DNA of 64,000 bases from Legionella massiliensis (lineage in GTDB: Bacteria > Pseudomonadota > Gammaproteobacteria > Legionellales > Legionellaceae). Position numbers and translations under genes: made by a program. This document shows, piece after piece, positions 29,087 to 38,845 of this stretch (position 1 is the stretch's first letter; each line of letters begins with the position of its first letter). The notes beneath the pieces were generated by a model. It was not told the DNA's origin, did no database searches, and worked only from the letters and a program-made list of their open reading frames with translations. The DNA is taken from the NCBI RefSeq assembly GCF_000756815.1, contig NZ_CCVW01000004.1, positions 620,001-684,000 of the forward strand, written 5' to 3'.

Positions 29087-30787
29087 CTATTCGATTGCAT
29101 CCAGAAGGGCTAAATACTCTTCACCTGAAACTACCTCTTTTTGCAGATAACGATTAGCAAACAATCTTAATGCAGCCTCCTTAGACTTTGATGGTTCAGC
29201 CCCTTGCATTTCTATAGCCAAAGCGAGCGCGGCATGGAGAGCAGCCATTTGTTCAACAACGCCCTTTATCGCTAAGGTTTGCAATGCGGGACTTTGGACT
29301 TTCATAGTCTTAATTTGCGTGCTCAATTGATTAATATTCTCTTGAAACAGGGTCTTATCAGCAAAACTTGCGCTAATTCTCGCCATCATTTGTTCAAGAT
29401 GGTTAATAAATAAGGTATCTACTTGAAATTTTTCAATATCTCTTAGTGTTTGCATCCATAGGGTGAAATGAGTGCCTTCCCAATTCTCGCAAACGATGGC
29501 GTCTCGTAATAAGCGCGGCAAGGATGAGAAGGTTTCTATAGTGCCGTTTCCAGCCAAAATATCGAGGCAGTGGTGGATATTTTCTACAGTACGCTTGGCA
29601 GTGAAATATTTATTCAAATTTGCCAGGGTTCGCATTAAGAGCTGCTGTGTTTGGGCTTGTTCCTTATAGGGGATAACATCGAGCTTATCCTGGCACTCAG
29701 CCATAAAAAAGATACTTGCCATCATTGCAGTATTTTCTGCTTTTATTTGTGCCAATGTTTCCTTTACCAACGGATAATCAATAATCTTTTGCTGAAATGC
29801 AGAGCGGTTTAGGGCATAAGAATAAGCAACTTGCTGGGCCCGTCGCGCCATACCCAAGACTGAAAAGGCATTAAAAATTCTTGAAAGATGCAAAACATGT
29901 CCCAAAGCTAAATGAATCCCCTGATCTAATTCCCCCACGGGCTGAGCAACTGCCCCCTCAAAATCGATTTCAGCAGTCGCCATTGAGCGTGTACCTATTT
30001 TCTGTTTAAGACGTCTTAGCTTATAGTAGTTTGGTCTACCGTCAGCTAAGCGCTTTGTAATGAGAAACAGGCCTAACCCCTTGGTACCTGAGCTATTTTT
30101 ATCATAACGGGCGGTAGCCAAAATCAGATCGGCATTTGCATTAGAACAAAACCACTTTTCCCCAGTGATTCGCCATTGTTGATCCTTATCCTGATAAGCC
30201 AGGGTTGCATTGGCCCCCACATCTGAGCCGCCTTGGATTTCTGTTAAAAATTGTGCGCCAGTAAAATTGTCACTAAAGGAGGGGTGGGTCAGTTTTTCCA
30301 GATAAGAGTGGGTTTGCTCTAAGTTTGAATGATTTTTTAAAACGCGAATAACGCCAGCAGAACAGGCAATCGGGCAATTATGACCTGCTTCTCCAGCATG
30401 GGAAGATAGCAAAAATAAGCTCAGCGTCTTAAGCATCTGCCCTGGTTCTAGCAGATAGTGCATAAGCCCAGAACCATAAATTAGATCCCCCGCAGCGATA
30501 TAAGAAGGGTGATGAATAACCCGATCATCACGCTCACCTATAGCATTGTAATGTTCAACCCTGGGGAGGTTTGGGTCTTGATTGTTTTCTTGGACTAAGG
30601 GCTCTAACTGATAGCTAACCACATGAGCAAAACCCTGTAATTTATTGATGAAAGCTGGATCATTGGCAAAATAATATCGATAGCTGTGCATCAAATTTGA
30701 TTTTTCAGTCAATATTGAATCTTTAATCTGTTGACTCCATTGACTAAAATTTCGTCGTGCTTCTTGATATTTGAGCTCGTTATCCAT
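29087..30787 (-). CDS. Acyl-CoA dehydrogenase family protein
   Basis: A 566-residue flavoprotein. The acyl-CoA dehydrogenase fold is shown by QFLTEIQGGSDVGANAT and WFCSNANADLILATARY in the beta domain and by RDAIVCENWEGTHFTLW near the C-terminal helix domain. The EGTHF motif replaces the usual EG(T)x catalytic loop of AidB-type or long-chain forms, so a relation to AidB-like members is possible. A start at 30787 (MDNELKYQ) has GGAGACA upstream; the ORF extends to 30853 inside ppsR but without support. It lies 10 nt after ppsR. Confidence 0.88.
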   Translation of the reverse strand: MDNELKYQEARRNFSQWSQQIKDSILTEKSNLMHSYRYYFANDPAFINKLQGFAHVVSYQLEPLVQENNQDPNLPRVEHYNAIGERDDRVIHHPSYIAAGDLIYGSGLMHYLLEPGQMLKTLSLFLLSSHAGEAGHNCPIACSAGVIRVLKNHSNLEQTHSYLEKLTHPSFSDNFTGAQFLTEIQGGSDVGANATLAYQDKDQQWRITGEKWFCSNANADLILATARYDKNSSGTKGLGLFLITKRLADGRPNYYKLRRLKQKIGTRSMATAEIDFEGAVAQPVGELDQGIHLALGHVLHLSRIFNAFSVLGMARRAQQVAYSYALNRSAFQQKIIDYPLVKETLAQIKAENTAMMASIFFMAECQDKLDVIPYKEQAQTQQLLMRTLANLNKYFTAKRTVENIHHCLDILAGNGTIETFSSLPRLLRDAIVCENWEGTHFTLWMQTLRDIEKFQVDTLFINHLEQMMARISASFADKTLFQENINQLSTQIKTMKVQSPALQTLAIKGVVEQMAALHAALALAIEMQGAEPSKSKEAALRLFANRYLQKEVVSGEEYLALLDAIE

Positions 30788-30797
30788 TATGTCTCCA

Positions 30798-31613
30798 TTA
30801 GAATTTTCGCTTAATCCCTGCAATTGCCAATACCTTGGTAGCAATTTCCTCAATAGAGAATCGAGTGGAGTTCAGATAGGGAATATTTTCTTTTTTATAC
30901 ATGGCTTCAACCTCAGAGACTTCAAGGCGGCATTGCTCAAGGGAGGCATATTTAGAATTAGGGCGCCTCTCTGTTCTTATTTGTTGTAAACGCTCTGGAT
31001 CAATTGTCAGGCCAAACAATTTCTTCTTATAAGGTTTTAAAGCTTCTGGAAGGATAAAATAGGTTAAATCATCGTCAGTGAAAGGGTAATTGGCTGCAAG
31101 TACACCAAAATGAAGCGCCATATATAAACAACTGGGCGTTTTCCCACAGCGTGATACACCAATTAAAATGATATCTGCTTTCTCATAGCCCCGTGTTTTC
31201 ACGCCATCATCATGTGCTAAAGCATAATCAACTGCCTCGATGCGATGAGAATAGGTCTGCAAATTAGCGACTCCATGAGTACGTCCTACAGTATAGGAAG
31301 ATTTAACTTGTAGCTCTTCCTCAAGAGGGCCAAGAAAAGTGTTAAATAAATCAAAGACATGAGCCTTAGCTTGATTGATAGTAGTAGCGACCTCCTGATT
31401 AATTAGGGTCATAAATATCAGAGGCTTTACGCCTTCTTCGTCATGACAGATATTGATTCGTTCAACTACTGCCTCTGCTTTCTCAACAGTATCGATGTAG
31501 GGAAGGGTTAGTTTTTCAAATTCAATATTTTCGAATTGAGTAATCAAGCTGTTGCCTAAGTTTTCGGCAGTAATACCTGTTCCGTCTGAAACCATGAAAA
31601 CGTATCGTTTCAT
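30798..31613 (-). CDS. ppsR: PEP synthase regulatory protein PpsR (DUF299)
   Basis: This bifunctional kinase/pyrophosphorylase regulates phosphoenolpyruvate synthase by ADP-dependent threonine phosphorylation. The 271-residue protein begins MKRYVFMVSDGTGITAENLG and has the Walker-like GVSRCGKTPSCLYMA near residue 150, both family hallmarks. The ATG at 31613 is preferred over one 39 nt upstream since AAGGATG precedes it. No ppsA lies in this window. The gene runs into the acyl-CoA dehydrogenase. Confidence 0.94.
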   Translation of the reverse strand: MKRYVFMVSDGTGITAENLGNSLITQFENIEFEKLTLPYIDTVEKAEAVVERINICHDEEGVKPLIFMTLINQEVATTINQAKAHVFDLFNTFLGPLEEELQVKSSYTVGRTHGVANLQTYSHRIEAVDYALAHDDGVKTRGYEKADIILIGVSRCGKTPSCLYMALHFGVLAANYPFTDDDLTYFILPEALKPYKKKLFGLTIDPERLQQIRTERRPNSKYASLEQCRLEVSEVEAMYKKENIPYLNSTRFSIEEIATKVLAIAGIKRKF

Positions 31614-31783
31614 TTTTGCATCCTTTGTTTTAAATAGAAATTCTAAAAGCAAGGTTCCTTACTTGGCAAGATACCTGGCTTCTGCTATGTTCACTAATGT
31701 CGATACTAGTCAAATTATAAAGTATGATAATTTGGCATGGTTTATAGTTGTTTCACAATACTTTAATTCCAGGGTTGATAGAT

Positions 31784-32230
31784 ATGGAACAGGACCGTTA
31801 CCAACAGAATAGCAAGCTTTTTGTTGTTGGTTTGATTTCTTTGTTATTGTGTTTAAGTTTAGCTGGATTTGGTTTTTATATTTTTCCTTATCTCATTTGG
31901 AATTGGGGTTATGATGTTCCCGAATTAGTTCCGAACCTTAGGGAATGGTATAAGGGAAATTATAATTTCGGTGATTCTGGTGCATCGTGGATGGTTTTTC
32001 TTACCTTCATTATTCCAGCTGTAATCTCTGGGTTCATCTCGCAGTGGGCATCCAAATACATTGAAAAACAAATGTATGGTCTCACCGAAGAAAACCCAGA
32101 AAAACATGCGGAAATGCAAAGAGACATCCAGGAAACAATTAGTTTCGGGCTAAAAATTTTCTTTCTAATCATTCTGGTTATAGTTGGAATTACCTTGGTT
32201 GAATGGTTGGTTGCTCCACCATCTATTTAA
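31784..32230 (+). CDS. Small membrane protein of unknown function
   Basis: A 148-residue protein with three clear hydrophobic segments, roughly residues 12-36, 65-86 and 120-142. Between the last two is an amphipathic stretch (YIEKQMYGLTEENPEKHAEM). I recognise no family. The ATG at 31784 follows TTGATAGAT; an open reading from 31748 lacks a binding site. A Sel1-like gene follows 10 nt later with a strong AAAGGAG, so they are likely one operon. Confidence 0.75.
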   Translation: MEQDRYQQNSKLFVVGLISLLLCLSLAGFGFYIFPYLIWNWGYDVPELVPNLREWYKGNYNFGDSGASWMVFLTFIIPAVISGFISQWASKYIEKQMYGLTEENPEKHAEMQRDIQETISFGLKIFFLIILVIVGITLVEWLVAPPSI

Positions 32231-32240
32231 AGGAGTATCT

Positions 32241-32828
32241 ATGTTTTTTAAACGTCGAAAAATTAAGAGATTAACAAAAAAAATAAAGGCCATGCAGGGT
32301 AACCGCGTGCATAACCAGCCACGTGATGAGGTTCTTGCAAAGGAAATAGCAATCTATCATGAACTTGGCGGTATTTATAAAGGATTGATTGGTCATAAAC
32401 ATTATCCCTATGCAGCCGAAATGGAAGAAGCCTGTCTGCGAGCAGCCGCGGATCTTGAAGACTCCAATGCACAATACCAGCTAGGTAAGCAGCTATTAGA
32501 AGAAGCTAAATTTCGCGATAAAGTCCAGCAAGAGGTGCTTTTTGCAAATGCTAGTAATGAACGTAATATGAACCAGCTGTACACCGAGGCAATAGTGTTT
32601 TTGGAGTCTGCTGAGAAGCTTGGTCATATTGAGGCGAGGCGTTTACATGGTCTCTGTCACATCAATGGCTGGGGGCTTCCTCCTGATAAAGATAAAGGCT
32701 TCGAACTTGTTGTACAAAGTATTGAGCAAGAAAATAGCTGGGATAGGGTACCGCAGATTTTTGCTGCAATCGGCTTGAATAAGCCTGAGTTTTTCTCTGC
32801 TTTAATGCAGCATAGAAATAAAAGTTAA
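32241..32828 (+). CDS. Sel1-like repeat protein
   Basis: A 195-residue, basic-N-terminal protein with no signal peptide. Two Sel1/TPR-like units can be seen: EACLRAAADLEDSNAQYQLG near residues 70-90, and ESAEKLGHIEARRLHGLCH-IN-GWGLPPDKDKG at about 120-155. AAAGGAGTATCT directly precedes the ATG at 32241. Sel1 repeats mediate protein contacts and are common in Legionella virulence factors (LpnE, EnhC), but this short cytosolic form has no known role. Confidence 0.75.
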   Translation: MFFKRRKIKRLTKKIKAMQGNRVHNQPRDEVLAKEIAIYHELGGIYKGLIGHKHYPYAAEMEEACLRAAADLEDSNAQYQLGKQLLEEAKFRDKVQQEVLFANASNERNMNQLYTEAIVFLESAEKLGHIEARRLHGLCHINGWGLPPDKDKGFELVVQSIEQENSWDRVPQIFAAIGLNKPEFFSALMQHRNKS

Positions 32829-32887
32829 TTTTCGTTTCGTCATCCTGAGTGCCCCAGCCCCATTGGGGCAAACATCGATAAAGACCT

Positions 32888-32946
32888 CGTCATCCCGGGT
32901 CTCCTGAATACACATAAGGAGATGTCTCTCTACGTTCGACATGACG
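32888..32946. repeat. Palindromic CGTCATCC repeat
   Basis: CGTCATCCCGGGTCTCCTGA and GGAGATGTCTCTCTACGTTC-GACATGACG form a gapped palindrome of the same family as 35995-36055 and 39903-39984. A fainter outer pair (CGTCATCCTGAGTG at 32838 and ACTCAGGATGAC at 32967) brackets it. Confidence 0.6.
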
Positions 32947-33101
32947 TGTACGTCTTTGGGAGAGGTACTCAGGATGACCAACCATTCAAATTGTACAAAT
33001 TTTGTAGCTTGCTAATAGTGAGTATTAAAAACTAATATCAAAGACATCCGTTCCAATATGGTAACCTTTTAGGCAAATATTAAACCATTGAGGAACAACA
33101 A

Positions 33102-34007
33102 ATGTCATCCAGCGAAATAATTGTACACAAAGAGCTAAGTAAAAAGCTGAAATCTACAGCTAGCTCCTCGTCGCTATTTACTCAATCGACTGAAGGTAGA
33201 ATACACAATCTACAACATCAAGTTGCTCATGGAAGTCAGGACAGAGCAAAAGCAGTATTATCGCGCTGTGCTGATTTGATGTTTAGTAAGGGAAATTTTT
33301 CTGATAATACCAATCGCAAATTTTTTAAAGCCTCAGCCCTTCAATACGCCTGGTGGGCAAGAGATACAAGCATGTTGAATATGATGTGGAACTGCATTGT
33401 GAATGATGAGCAGCGTATTGAAATGATTAACCAAATTAAAGACGTTATGATCAATGGCTTGATCTATGAATATAAAGGTGTTGAATACCAGAAAACGCAT
33501 TATAGTTTGGAATTATATATTCGCGAACTTGAGGATTTTAATTCGCTATTTAACATTTTCAAGATTGAAAATGATGAGCTGAAGCAGCACAGGCTCGATC
33601 GAATCGGGCAATTTCAGCGAGAATTTCCTGCCCATGTTCGTCAACAATATTGCAGTTTTTATGGTGCATATTTAGAGTGGGCTGTTTTTTCCAAGGAATT
33701 GAATCGCAGTTTAAAAATTCATTCACTTAATCAAGTCAGTCTGCTAGAAGAAGTAGTTGATTGGGACAGCGACCTCGATAATTTCATGCAAGCCAATAAT
33801 ATGCTCATTTGCTGGATTGCAAATGGAACAAGAAGAAACTTGGAATTAATTCCTATTGCAAGCAAGGCAAGCTCGTTTGATGCCTTAGATGATTCCATTC
33901 AATTCGTACGATTATTGGATAGTGAAATGTCGTCTAGTTCAAGGTGTTTTTATGAGAAAATTCAGCAACCTTTCACTCTTCAGATTGAAGAAAGTCCTCA
34001 ATGTTAG
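33102..34007 (+). CDS. Hypothetical protein, possible effector
   Basis: A 301-residue soluble protein that I do not recognise. It has a serine-rich N-terminus (STASSSSLFTQS), then a helical region of aromatic-rich helices (RKFFKASALQYAWWARDTSMLNMMWN). No signal peptide or membrane segment is seen. GAGGAAC 9 nt before the ATG supports the start. Its position among repeats and other orphans, and its low similarity to housekeeping families, fit accessory DNA. Confidence 0.7.
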   Translation: MSSSEIIVHKELSKKLKSTASSSSLFTQSTEGRIHNLQHQVAHGSQDRAKAVLSRCADLMFSKGNFSDNTNRKFFKASALQYAWWARDTSMLNMMWNCIVNDEQRIEMINQIKDVMINGLIYEYKGVEYQKTHYSLELYIRELEDFNSLFNIFKIENDELKQHRLDRIGQFQREFPAHVRQQYCSFYGAYLEWAVFSKELNRSLKIHSLNQVSLLEEVVDWDSDLDNFMQANNMLICWIANGTRRNLELIPIASKASSFDALDDSIQFVRLLDSEMSSSSRCFYEKIQQPFTLQIEESPQC

Positions 34008-34025
34008 AGAACCTCGAACCAGTGC

Positions 34026-34088
34026 TCCTCATCCGCATCTTTCTCTTCTCACCTCAGGGGAGAAGGTGCCCGAAGAGCGGATGAGGGG
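34026..34088. repeat. Palindromic CTCATCCGC repeat
   Basis: CTCATCCGCAT at the left pairs with GAGCGGATGAG at the right; inner CACCTCAGGGG and AGAAGGTGCCC are also family parts. It fills the gap between the orphan gene and lldD. Confidence 0.65.
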
Positions 34089-34124
34089 TATTCCAACACA
34101 AAATTGAACAAGCAGAACATGTTC

Positions 34125-35255
34125 TCAAGCAAGAATTGTACGATCAATTTGTGCCAAGGAATTAACCCCTGTCAAAGTCATAGCAATGCTCATTTCGCTC
34201 GCAAAAATTGTCAGTAGATTCTCAACACCAGCTTGTCCTGCCGCTGCTAAGGCATAAGCCGCGGCTCGACCAAGCAAAACGCCCTTAGCTCCTAAGGCTA
34301 ACATGCGCACCACATCAAGCCCTGAGCGTATGCCAGAATCTGCAAGGACAATTAAATTATTACCTACTGCATCTGCAATTGCGGGTAGGGCTTTGACTGT
34401 TGATAGAACACCATCAAGCTGCCTTCCGCCATGGTTTGAAACGACAAGGCCATCTGCCCCAAATTTCACGGCATCACGCGCATCTTCGGGATCGAGGATC
34501 CCTTTAATAATTATCGAACCTTTCCAAAAATCTCGGACCCATTCGAGGTCAGCCCAACCCAGTGAGGGATCGAAATTATTAAGAATCCAATTCATATAAT
34601 CGTCTAAACCCGTCGACTTTCCTAAATACCGCGAAACATTACCAAGTTCTAAAGGCCGTCCCTTTAGAGCAACGTCATAAGCCCAGTTTGGTTTAAAAAT
34701 CGCTTGTAAGGCACGTCTTTGGCGTGACCAAGGTCCAGACAAACCAGAGTGCGCATCACGATAGCGCGCACCTGGGAGGGGCAAATCAACGGTAATAACC
34801 AAAGTAGTTACTCCGGCGGCCTGGGCTCTTTCAAGCATATTTCGCACAAAGCCACGATCTTTGAGGAAATAAAGTTGATACCAAATTGGCTGCTCACTTT
34901 CTGAAGCAACTTCTTCTAAAGCGCAAATTGACAGGGTTGAGAGTGTAAATGGGATTCCTTTTTTTTCTGCTGCCTTGGCAGCCTGAACTTCGCCACGCCT
35001 AGCATACATCCCTGTTATACCCACAGGGCTTAAAATAATTGGTAAGTCTTGCTTACGACCAAATAATTCTGTTGTTAGATTAACTTCGCCAACAGATTGT
35101 AAAACCCTTTGACGTAATTTGACTTGTTCAAGCTCAGCTGTATTCGCCTGCAAGGTATTTTCACCATAGGCACCGCCGTCAATATAGTCGAATAAGAAAC
35201 GAGGTAATCTGCGCTTTGCTGCTAGACGATAATCAGAAGGAGAGGAAATAATCAT
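34125..35255 (-). CDS. lldD: L-lactate dehydrogenase (FMN), LldD-like
   Basis: An FMN-dependent alpha-hydroxyacid dehydrogenase of 376 residues that feeds electrons to the respiratory chain. The start [18 protein letters not shown] and [11 protein letters not shown] closely follow LldD. Active-site residues are visible in [10 protein letters not shown] (catalytic His and Arg) and [12 protein letters not shown], and FMN contacts in [20 protein letters not shown]. It is about 20 residues shorter than E. coli LldD at the C-terminus. No lldP or lldR neighbour is present. Confidence 0.92.
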   Translation of the reverse strand: MIISSPSDYRLAAKRRLPRFLFDYIDGGAYGENTLQANTAELEQVKLRQRVLQSVGEVNLTTELFGRKQDLPIILSPVGITGMYARRGEVQAAKAAEKKGIPFTLSTLSICALEEVASESEQPIWYQLYFLKDRGFVRNMLERAQAAGVTTLVITVDLPLPGARYRDAHSGLSGPWSRQRRALQAIFKPNWAYDVALKGRPLELGNVSRYLGKSTGLDDYMNWILNNFDPSLGWADLEWVRDFWKGSIIIKGILDPEDARDAVKFGADGLVVSNHGGRQLDGVLSTVKALPAIADAVGNNLIVLADSGIRSGLDVVRMLALGAKGVLLGRAAAYALAAAGQAGVENLLTIFASEMSIAMTLTGVNSLAQIDRTILA

Positions 35256-35438
35256 AAGCAAATCCTTATGCTGCTATTGAGTTAATAACAAAAGATAGCA
35301 CATCTAGTCTCAAGATGTTTAGCTTAATGAATTTCTGATATTTTAATCATATAAAATTAAATAAATATGTTAATAATTCGTTAATATTCGTATTGTAGAA
35401 TCCCTCCAAGAAACGAAATATTTTACTGGAGGAATCCT

Positions 35439-35906
35439 ATGCCAGCATTTAAATTTGAAACTAAAAAAGCAACTTTTCATATTTCTGGTGAAAAGCTTAT
35501 TATTGCGCCAAAACAAACTTATTTAAAAACACGTGGCTTGGATGAGAATGGTGAATATTACATTAAAACAGAGTATTTCATTTATCCTGAGGCATCAATT
35601 GTCAACAAAAATTTGAATCAGTTGGGCTATCCTTCTACAAAAATGTCTATTGATGGAAAAGAGCATTTTTCATTTAAAAATAAAGGTGAAATTACACCTG
35701 AATTAGCCAGGATGTTCATCGCTATTTGCGTAATCCAAGATTTGGTTCCGCGAAGTGATGGAGTGAAATTTTTAGAGGATTTTATTAGCTATACTAAAGA
35801 TGCAGCGAACGCTGAAAATTTTTATGTCTTCTTTGCTGATAAAGCTGAAACAACTGATAAACAACCACCATGCCTTAGTGGTGAACAATCAGCAAAATGC
35901 TCTTAA
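35439..35906 (+). CDS. Hypothetical protein
   Basis: A 155-residue soluble protein with a beta-rich N-terminal half (FKFETKKATFHISGEKLIIAP) and a short acidic, cysteine-containing tail. CTGGAGGAATCCT just before the ATG is a strong ribosome binding site. I recognise no family. It follows an AT-rich 180-nt region upstream of lldD that reads divergently. Confidence 0.65.
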   Translation: MPAFKFETKKATFHISGEKLIIAPKQTYLKTRGLDENGEYYIKTEYFIYPEASIVNKNLNQLGYPSTKMSIDGKEHFSFKNKGEITPELARMFIAICVIQDLVPRSDGVKFLEDFISYTKDAANAENFYVFFADKAETTDKQPPCLSGEQSAKCS

Positions 35907-35962
35907 AGATAATTAGTCCGTAGCCTGGATGCTGCGAAGTGGCACCCAGGCACCTTATTTAC

Positions 35963-36090
35963 ATGTAATAGGTCATCCCCCCTGCAAATACGTACGTCAT
36001 GTCGAACGTAGAGAGGTGTGGCACAGTGCTAATCCCGGAGATCCCTCAGATGACGGGTGATGTTTGGATGACGGGGGTGACCTATTACAT
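35963..36090. mobile_element. MITE with ATGTAATAGGTCA ends at the argS stop
   Basis: A 128-bp element whose ends are inverted ATGTAATAGGTCA. TTAC occurs on both sides (35959-35962 and 36091-36094) and looks like a target duplication; the right TTAC overlaps the argS stop codon. Inside lies a palindrome at 35995-36055 (CGTCATGTCGAACG ... AGATGACG). Confidence 0.75.
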
Positions 36091-37839
36091 TTACATTCGC
36101 TTTAAAGTCTTTATTCCAAGTAAAGACAGACCAAGTTCTAAAATCTTTGCAGTTAATCCCGCCAGTTTCAGTCTACTTTCCTTAAGTAAAATATCGTCCT
36201 GATTTAAGATAGGACAGGCCTCATAAAATGAAGAAAAAGAGCCAGCTAATTCATAGAGATAAGTGCAGAGCAAATGCGGTGAAGCCTTAGCAACTACATT
36301 GTCAATTATTTCGGGAAATATTGTTAATTGTTTAGCTAGGGAAAGATCATGAAAATCTCGTAATATTATTGGCTTTGTTAACTTTTCTGAAGCGATTCCA
36401 GCCTTTTGAAATAAGCTATTTATGCGTGTATAGGCGTATAAAAGATAGGGGGCTGTATTACCATCAAAACTTAACATAGTATCCCAATCAAAAACGTAAT
36501 CGCTGCTCCTGTTTTTTGATAAATCAGCGTATTTTATTGATGAAATCCCCAGGATATTTGCCATTTCCTGCAATTCTTTTGGTGAAAAATCAGCTGTTTG
36601 CTTTGAGCTAATCAGGTCTTTTGCGCGTCGCTCTGACTCATCAAGCAAATCAGCTAATTTGGTTACATCACCTTCTCGGCTTTTAAAGGGTTTACCCGAT
36701 TTATCCAGCACCATGCCAAAACTTACATGTTCCAATTGCATCGTTGGTTTGGCAAAACCAGCCTTATAGGCTAAAGCGAATATTTGTTGAAAGTGTAGGG
36801 CTTGCCGCGCATCGACCACATAAAGCGCGCGATCTGCCTTTAACTGGCTTTGTCGATAATGAATAGCTGCCAGGTCTGTACTTGAATACAAAAAGCCACC
36901 ATCTTTCTTTTGCACGATGACTGGGAGAAGCTCATTATCTTTTCCTTTAAACTCATCAAGAAAGACACATTGAGCCCCTTCGTGCTCTACTAATAATCCT
37001 TGTTGGCGTAAGGAATCAACAATCATTGGCAATAAATCATTGTAAGCACTCTCAGCCTTGACGTCTGAGGTTTGTAGCGAAACGCCCAAACGCTGATAAA
37101 CATCCTGGCAATGGGCCAAAGATAATTTAATAAACTTAGTCCATAACTCAAGACAGTGCTGATCGCCAGATTGTAAGAGTACAACCTGAAGCCTCGCTCT
37201 CTCGGCAAACCCAGGTTCTGTATCGAAGCGACCTTTCGCTGCCTTATAGAAACTTTCTAAATTATTTAACTGAACTTCGCCGGGATGGATGTTTTCCTCA
37301 TCCTCCAAATGTGCGAGCAACATACCAAATTGTGTACCCCAATCACCGACATGATTTTGGCGAATCACCTTGTAACCCTTTAATTCCAAAGCTCGCACGA
37401 TAGCATCGCCAATAATTGTCGAACGCAGATGACCTACGTGCATCTCTTTAGCCAAATTTGGCGACGAGTAATCAACGACAACGGTGTGGCTTTGTTGGTT
37501 TGCAAGTACTCCACAAGCAGGGGATTGCCATATAGCTTCAAGCTGCGAGCTAAGGCATTGCTGGCTTAAAGTAAAATTGATAAACCCAGGACCGGCGATA
37601 TTAATCTGTGCAATATCCTCATCAGAAGGAATACAGGCGATCAAACGCTCTGCTAGAACTCGTGGAGACATTCCCACTATTTTTGCCAGCACCATTGCTA
37701 AATTACTGGAAAAATCACCATGACTCGAATCGCGAGGGCGCTCTATATTGACCGTTAACATTGCAGGAAAGGTTAATTGATCTTGTATTGCGAGCTTGTT
37801 GATGGCTTCTTGTAAGAGAGATTCTATTTTATGTTTCAT
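36091..37839 (-). CDS. argS: Arginyl-tRNA synthetase
   Basis: Class I aminoacyl-tRNA synthetase of 582 residues. The HIGH-type motif reads EMHVGHLRST near residue 130, and the KMSKS-type loop GKPFKSREGDV, in the form usual for ArgRS. The C-terminal anticodon-binding domain ends GIKTLKRM, like the family. The stop codon touches a MITE at its 3' side. Confidence 0.97.
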   Translation of the reverse strand: MKHKIESLLQEAINKLAIQDQLTFPAMLTVNIERPRDSSHGDFSSNLAMVLAKIVGMSPRVLAERLIACIPSDEDIAQINIAGPGFINFTLSQQCLSSQLEAIWQSPACGVLANQQSHTVVVDYSSPNLAKEMHVGHLRSTIIGDAIVRALELKGYKVIRQNHVGDWGTQFGMLLAHLEDEENIHPGEVQLNNLESFYKAAKGRFDTEPGFAERARLQVVLLQSGDQHCLELWTKFIKLSLAHCQDVYQRLGVSLQTSDVKAESAYNDLLPMIVDSLRQQGLLVEHEGAQCVFLDEFKGKDNELLPVIVQKKDGGFLYSSTDLAAIHYRQSQLKADRALYVVDARQALHFQQIFALAYKAGFAKPTMQLEHVSFGMVLDKSGKPFKSREGDVTKLADLLDESERRAKDLISSKQTADFSPKELQEMANILGISSIKYADLSKNRSSDYVFDWDTMLSFDGNTAPYLLYAYTRINSLFQKAGIASEKLTKPIILRDFHDLSLAKQLTIFPEIIDNVVAKASPHLLCTYLYELAGSFSSFYEACPILNQDDILLKESRLKLAGLTAKILELGLSLLGIKTLKRM

Positions 37840-37909
37840 AAATTATGAGCTATATCTGATTAAATTTGTGCTAACTATACAATAGGTCATTGTTGTTCGG
37901 AACTAGATA

Positions 37910-38000
37910 AACGCTTGATTGCGAGAAAGGCAGTGACGAAGCAATCCCTTAGATCTGAACTTTGGATTGCTTCGCAGCATTCTTAATGACGAGAGAAACC
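37910..38000. repeat. GCGAG-A-GCAATCC inverted repeat
   Basis: ATTGCGAGAAAGGCAGTGACGAAGCAATCC and GGATTGCTTCGCAGCATT... form a gapped palindrome in the gap between argS and the isochorismatase-like gene. A relative is at 62690-62775. Confidence 0.55.
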
Positions 38001-38025
38001 CTCTCAATTATAAGAATAAGAACAA

Positions 38026-38664
38026 TTATTTTTGCTCATAGGAAAACTGCAACCCAGCAGTACCACCAGTTTCAACAAATAGATTAATGAAACCTGGGAC
38101 AGTTTTACTACGGTTCCAATCACGTTGTAGTTCACAGAATAATTGGGCAACAGAGATCATTTTGGCGCCAGCTTGCTCAAGGCGTCGCAAAGCAAAATTA
38201 TGAGCCTCGACAGAAGTCCCACCCACTGCATCTGCAACAACGTAAACCTCAAATCCTTCATGTAGGGCATCAAGAGCTGGAAAAGCTAAACAAGCCTCAG
38301 TCCATAATGCTGTCATGATAAGTTTCTTGCGGTTAGTATTTTTAACTGCCTGGCGAAACTCTGTATCTTCCCAAGCATTAATGCTAGTACGATCATAGGT
38401 TGGATATTCATGCAAAACTTCACGTAATTGATGAATTGGAGGCGTATTCAGGCCCGTTGAAACATTCGCAGAGGAATGGATAATTGGTAAACCATAAGTT
38501 ACCCCTGCTTTAGCAACCCCAGCAATATTATTCACCAAAGTTTGGCGATCCATCGAGGCAATTGTATTAACTTGTACAGGTTGATAATCAATGATGATGA
38601 GGGCTGAATTTTCTGGTGTTAATAACCAATCACTTTTCTGATCTCGCATAGCTGAGCTTGTCAT
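38026..38664 (-). CDS. Isochorismatase-family hydrolase (YcaC-like)
   Basis: A 212-residue cysteine-hydrolase fold. The catalytic Asp is in ALIIIDYQPVQV, the Cys in LWTEACLAFPALDALHEGF, and VYVVADAVGGTS follows. The general form resembles YcaC, a hydrolase of unknown substrate. The start at 38664 follows AGGAGTAATTAA. Confidence 0.88.
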   Translation of the reverse strand: MTSSAMRDQKSDWLLTPENSALIIIDYQPVQVNTIASMDRQTLVNNIAGVAKAGVTYGLPIIHSSANVSTGLNTPPIHQLREVLHEYPTYDRTSINAWEDTEFRQAVKNTNRKKLIMTALWTEACLAFPALDALHEGFEVYVVADAVGGTSVEAHNFALRRLEQAGAKMISVAQLFCELQRDWNRSKTVPGFINLFVETGGTAGLQFSYEQK

Positions 38665-38845
38665 TTAATTACTCCTTAATTAACTGAATGAAAAATATGA
38701 TTATTTTTTAATTTATTGTTTCTCTAACTAAACAAAAATCAATAACCATAGTGCTTAATGTAAGTTGAAAGTTACCAAAATGCTAGATTGAAAAAATACT
38801 TTTTTGTTTGTTAGATTAGAGATAGTTAACACTAAGGGGCAGGGC

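Noticed and set aside
32263-32474. Minus-strand frames inside the Sel1-like gene
   Set aside because: They are overlap shadows of a better supported gene and show no family.
37910-38000. Possible CRISPR-like repeats or tRNA-like structure
   Set aside because: It is a single gapped palindrome with no spacer series and no tRNA fold.
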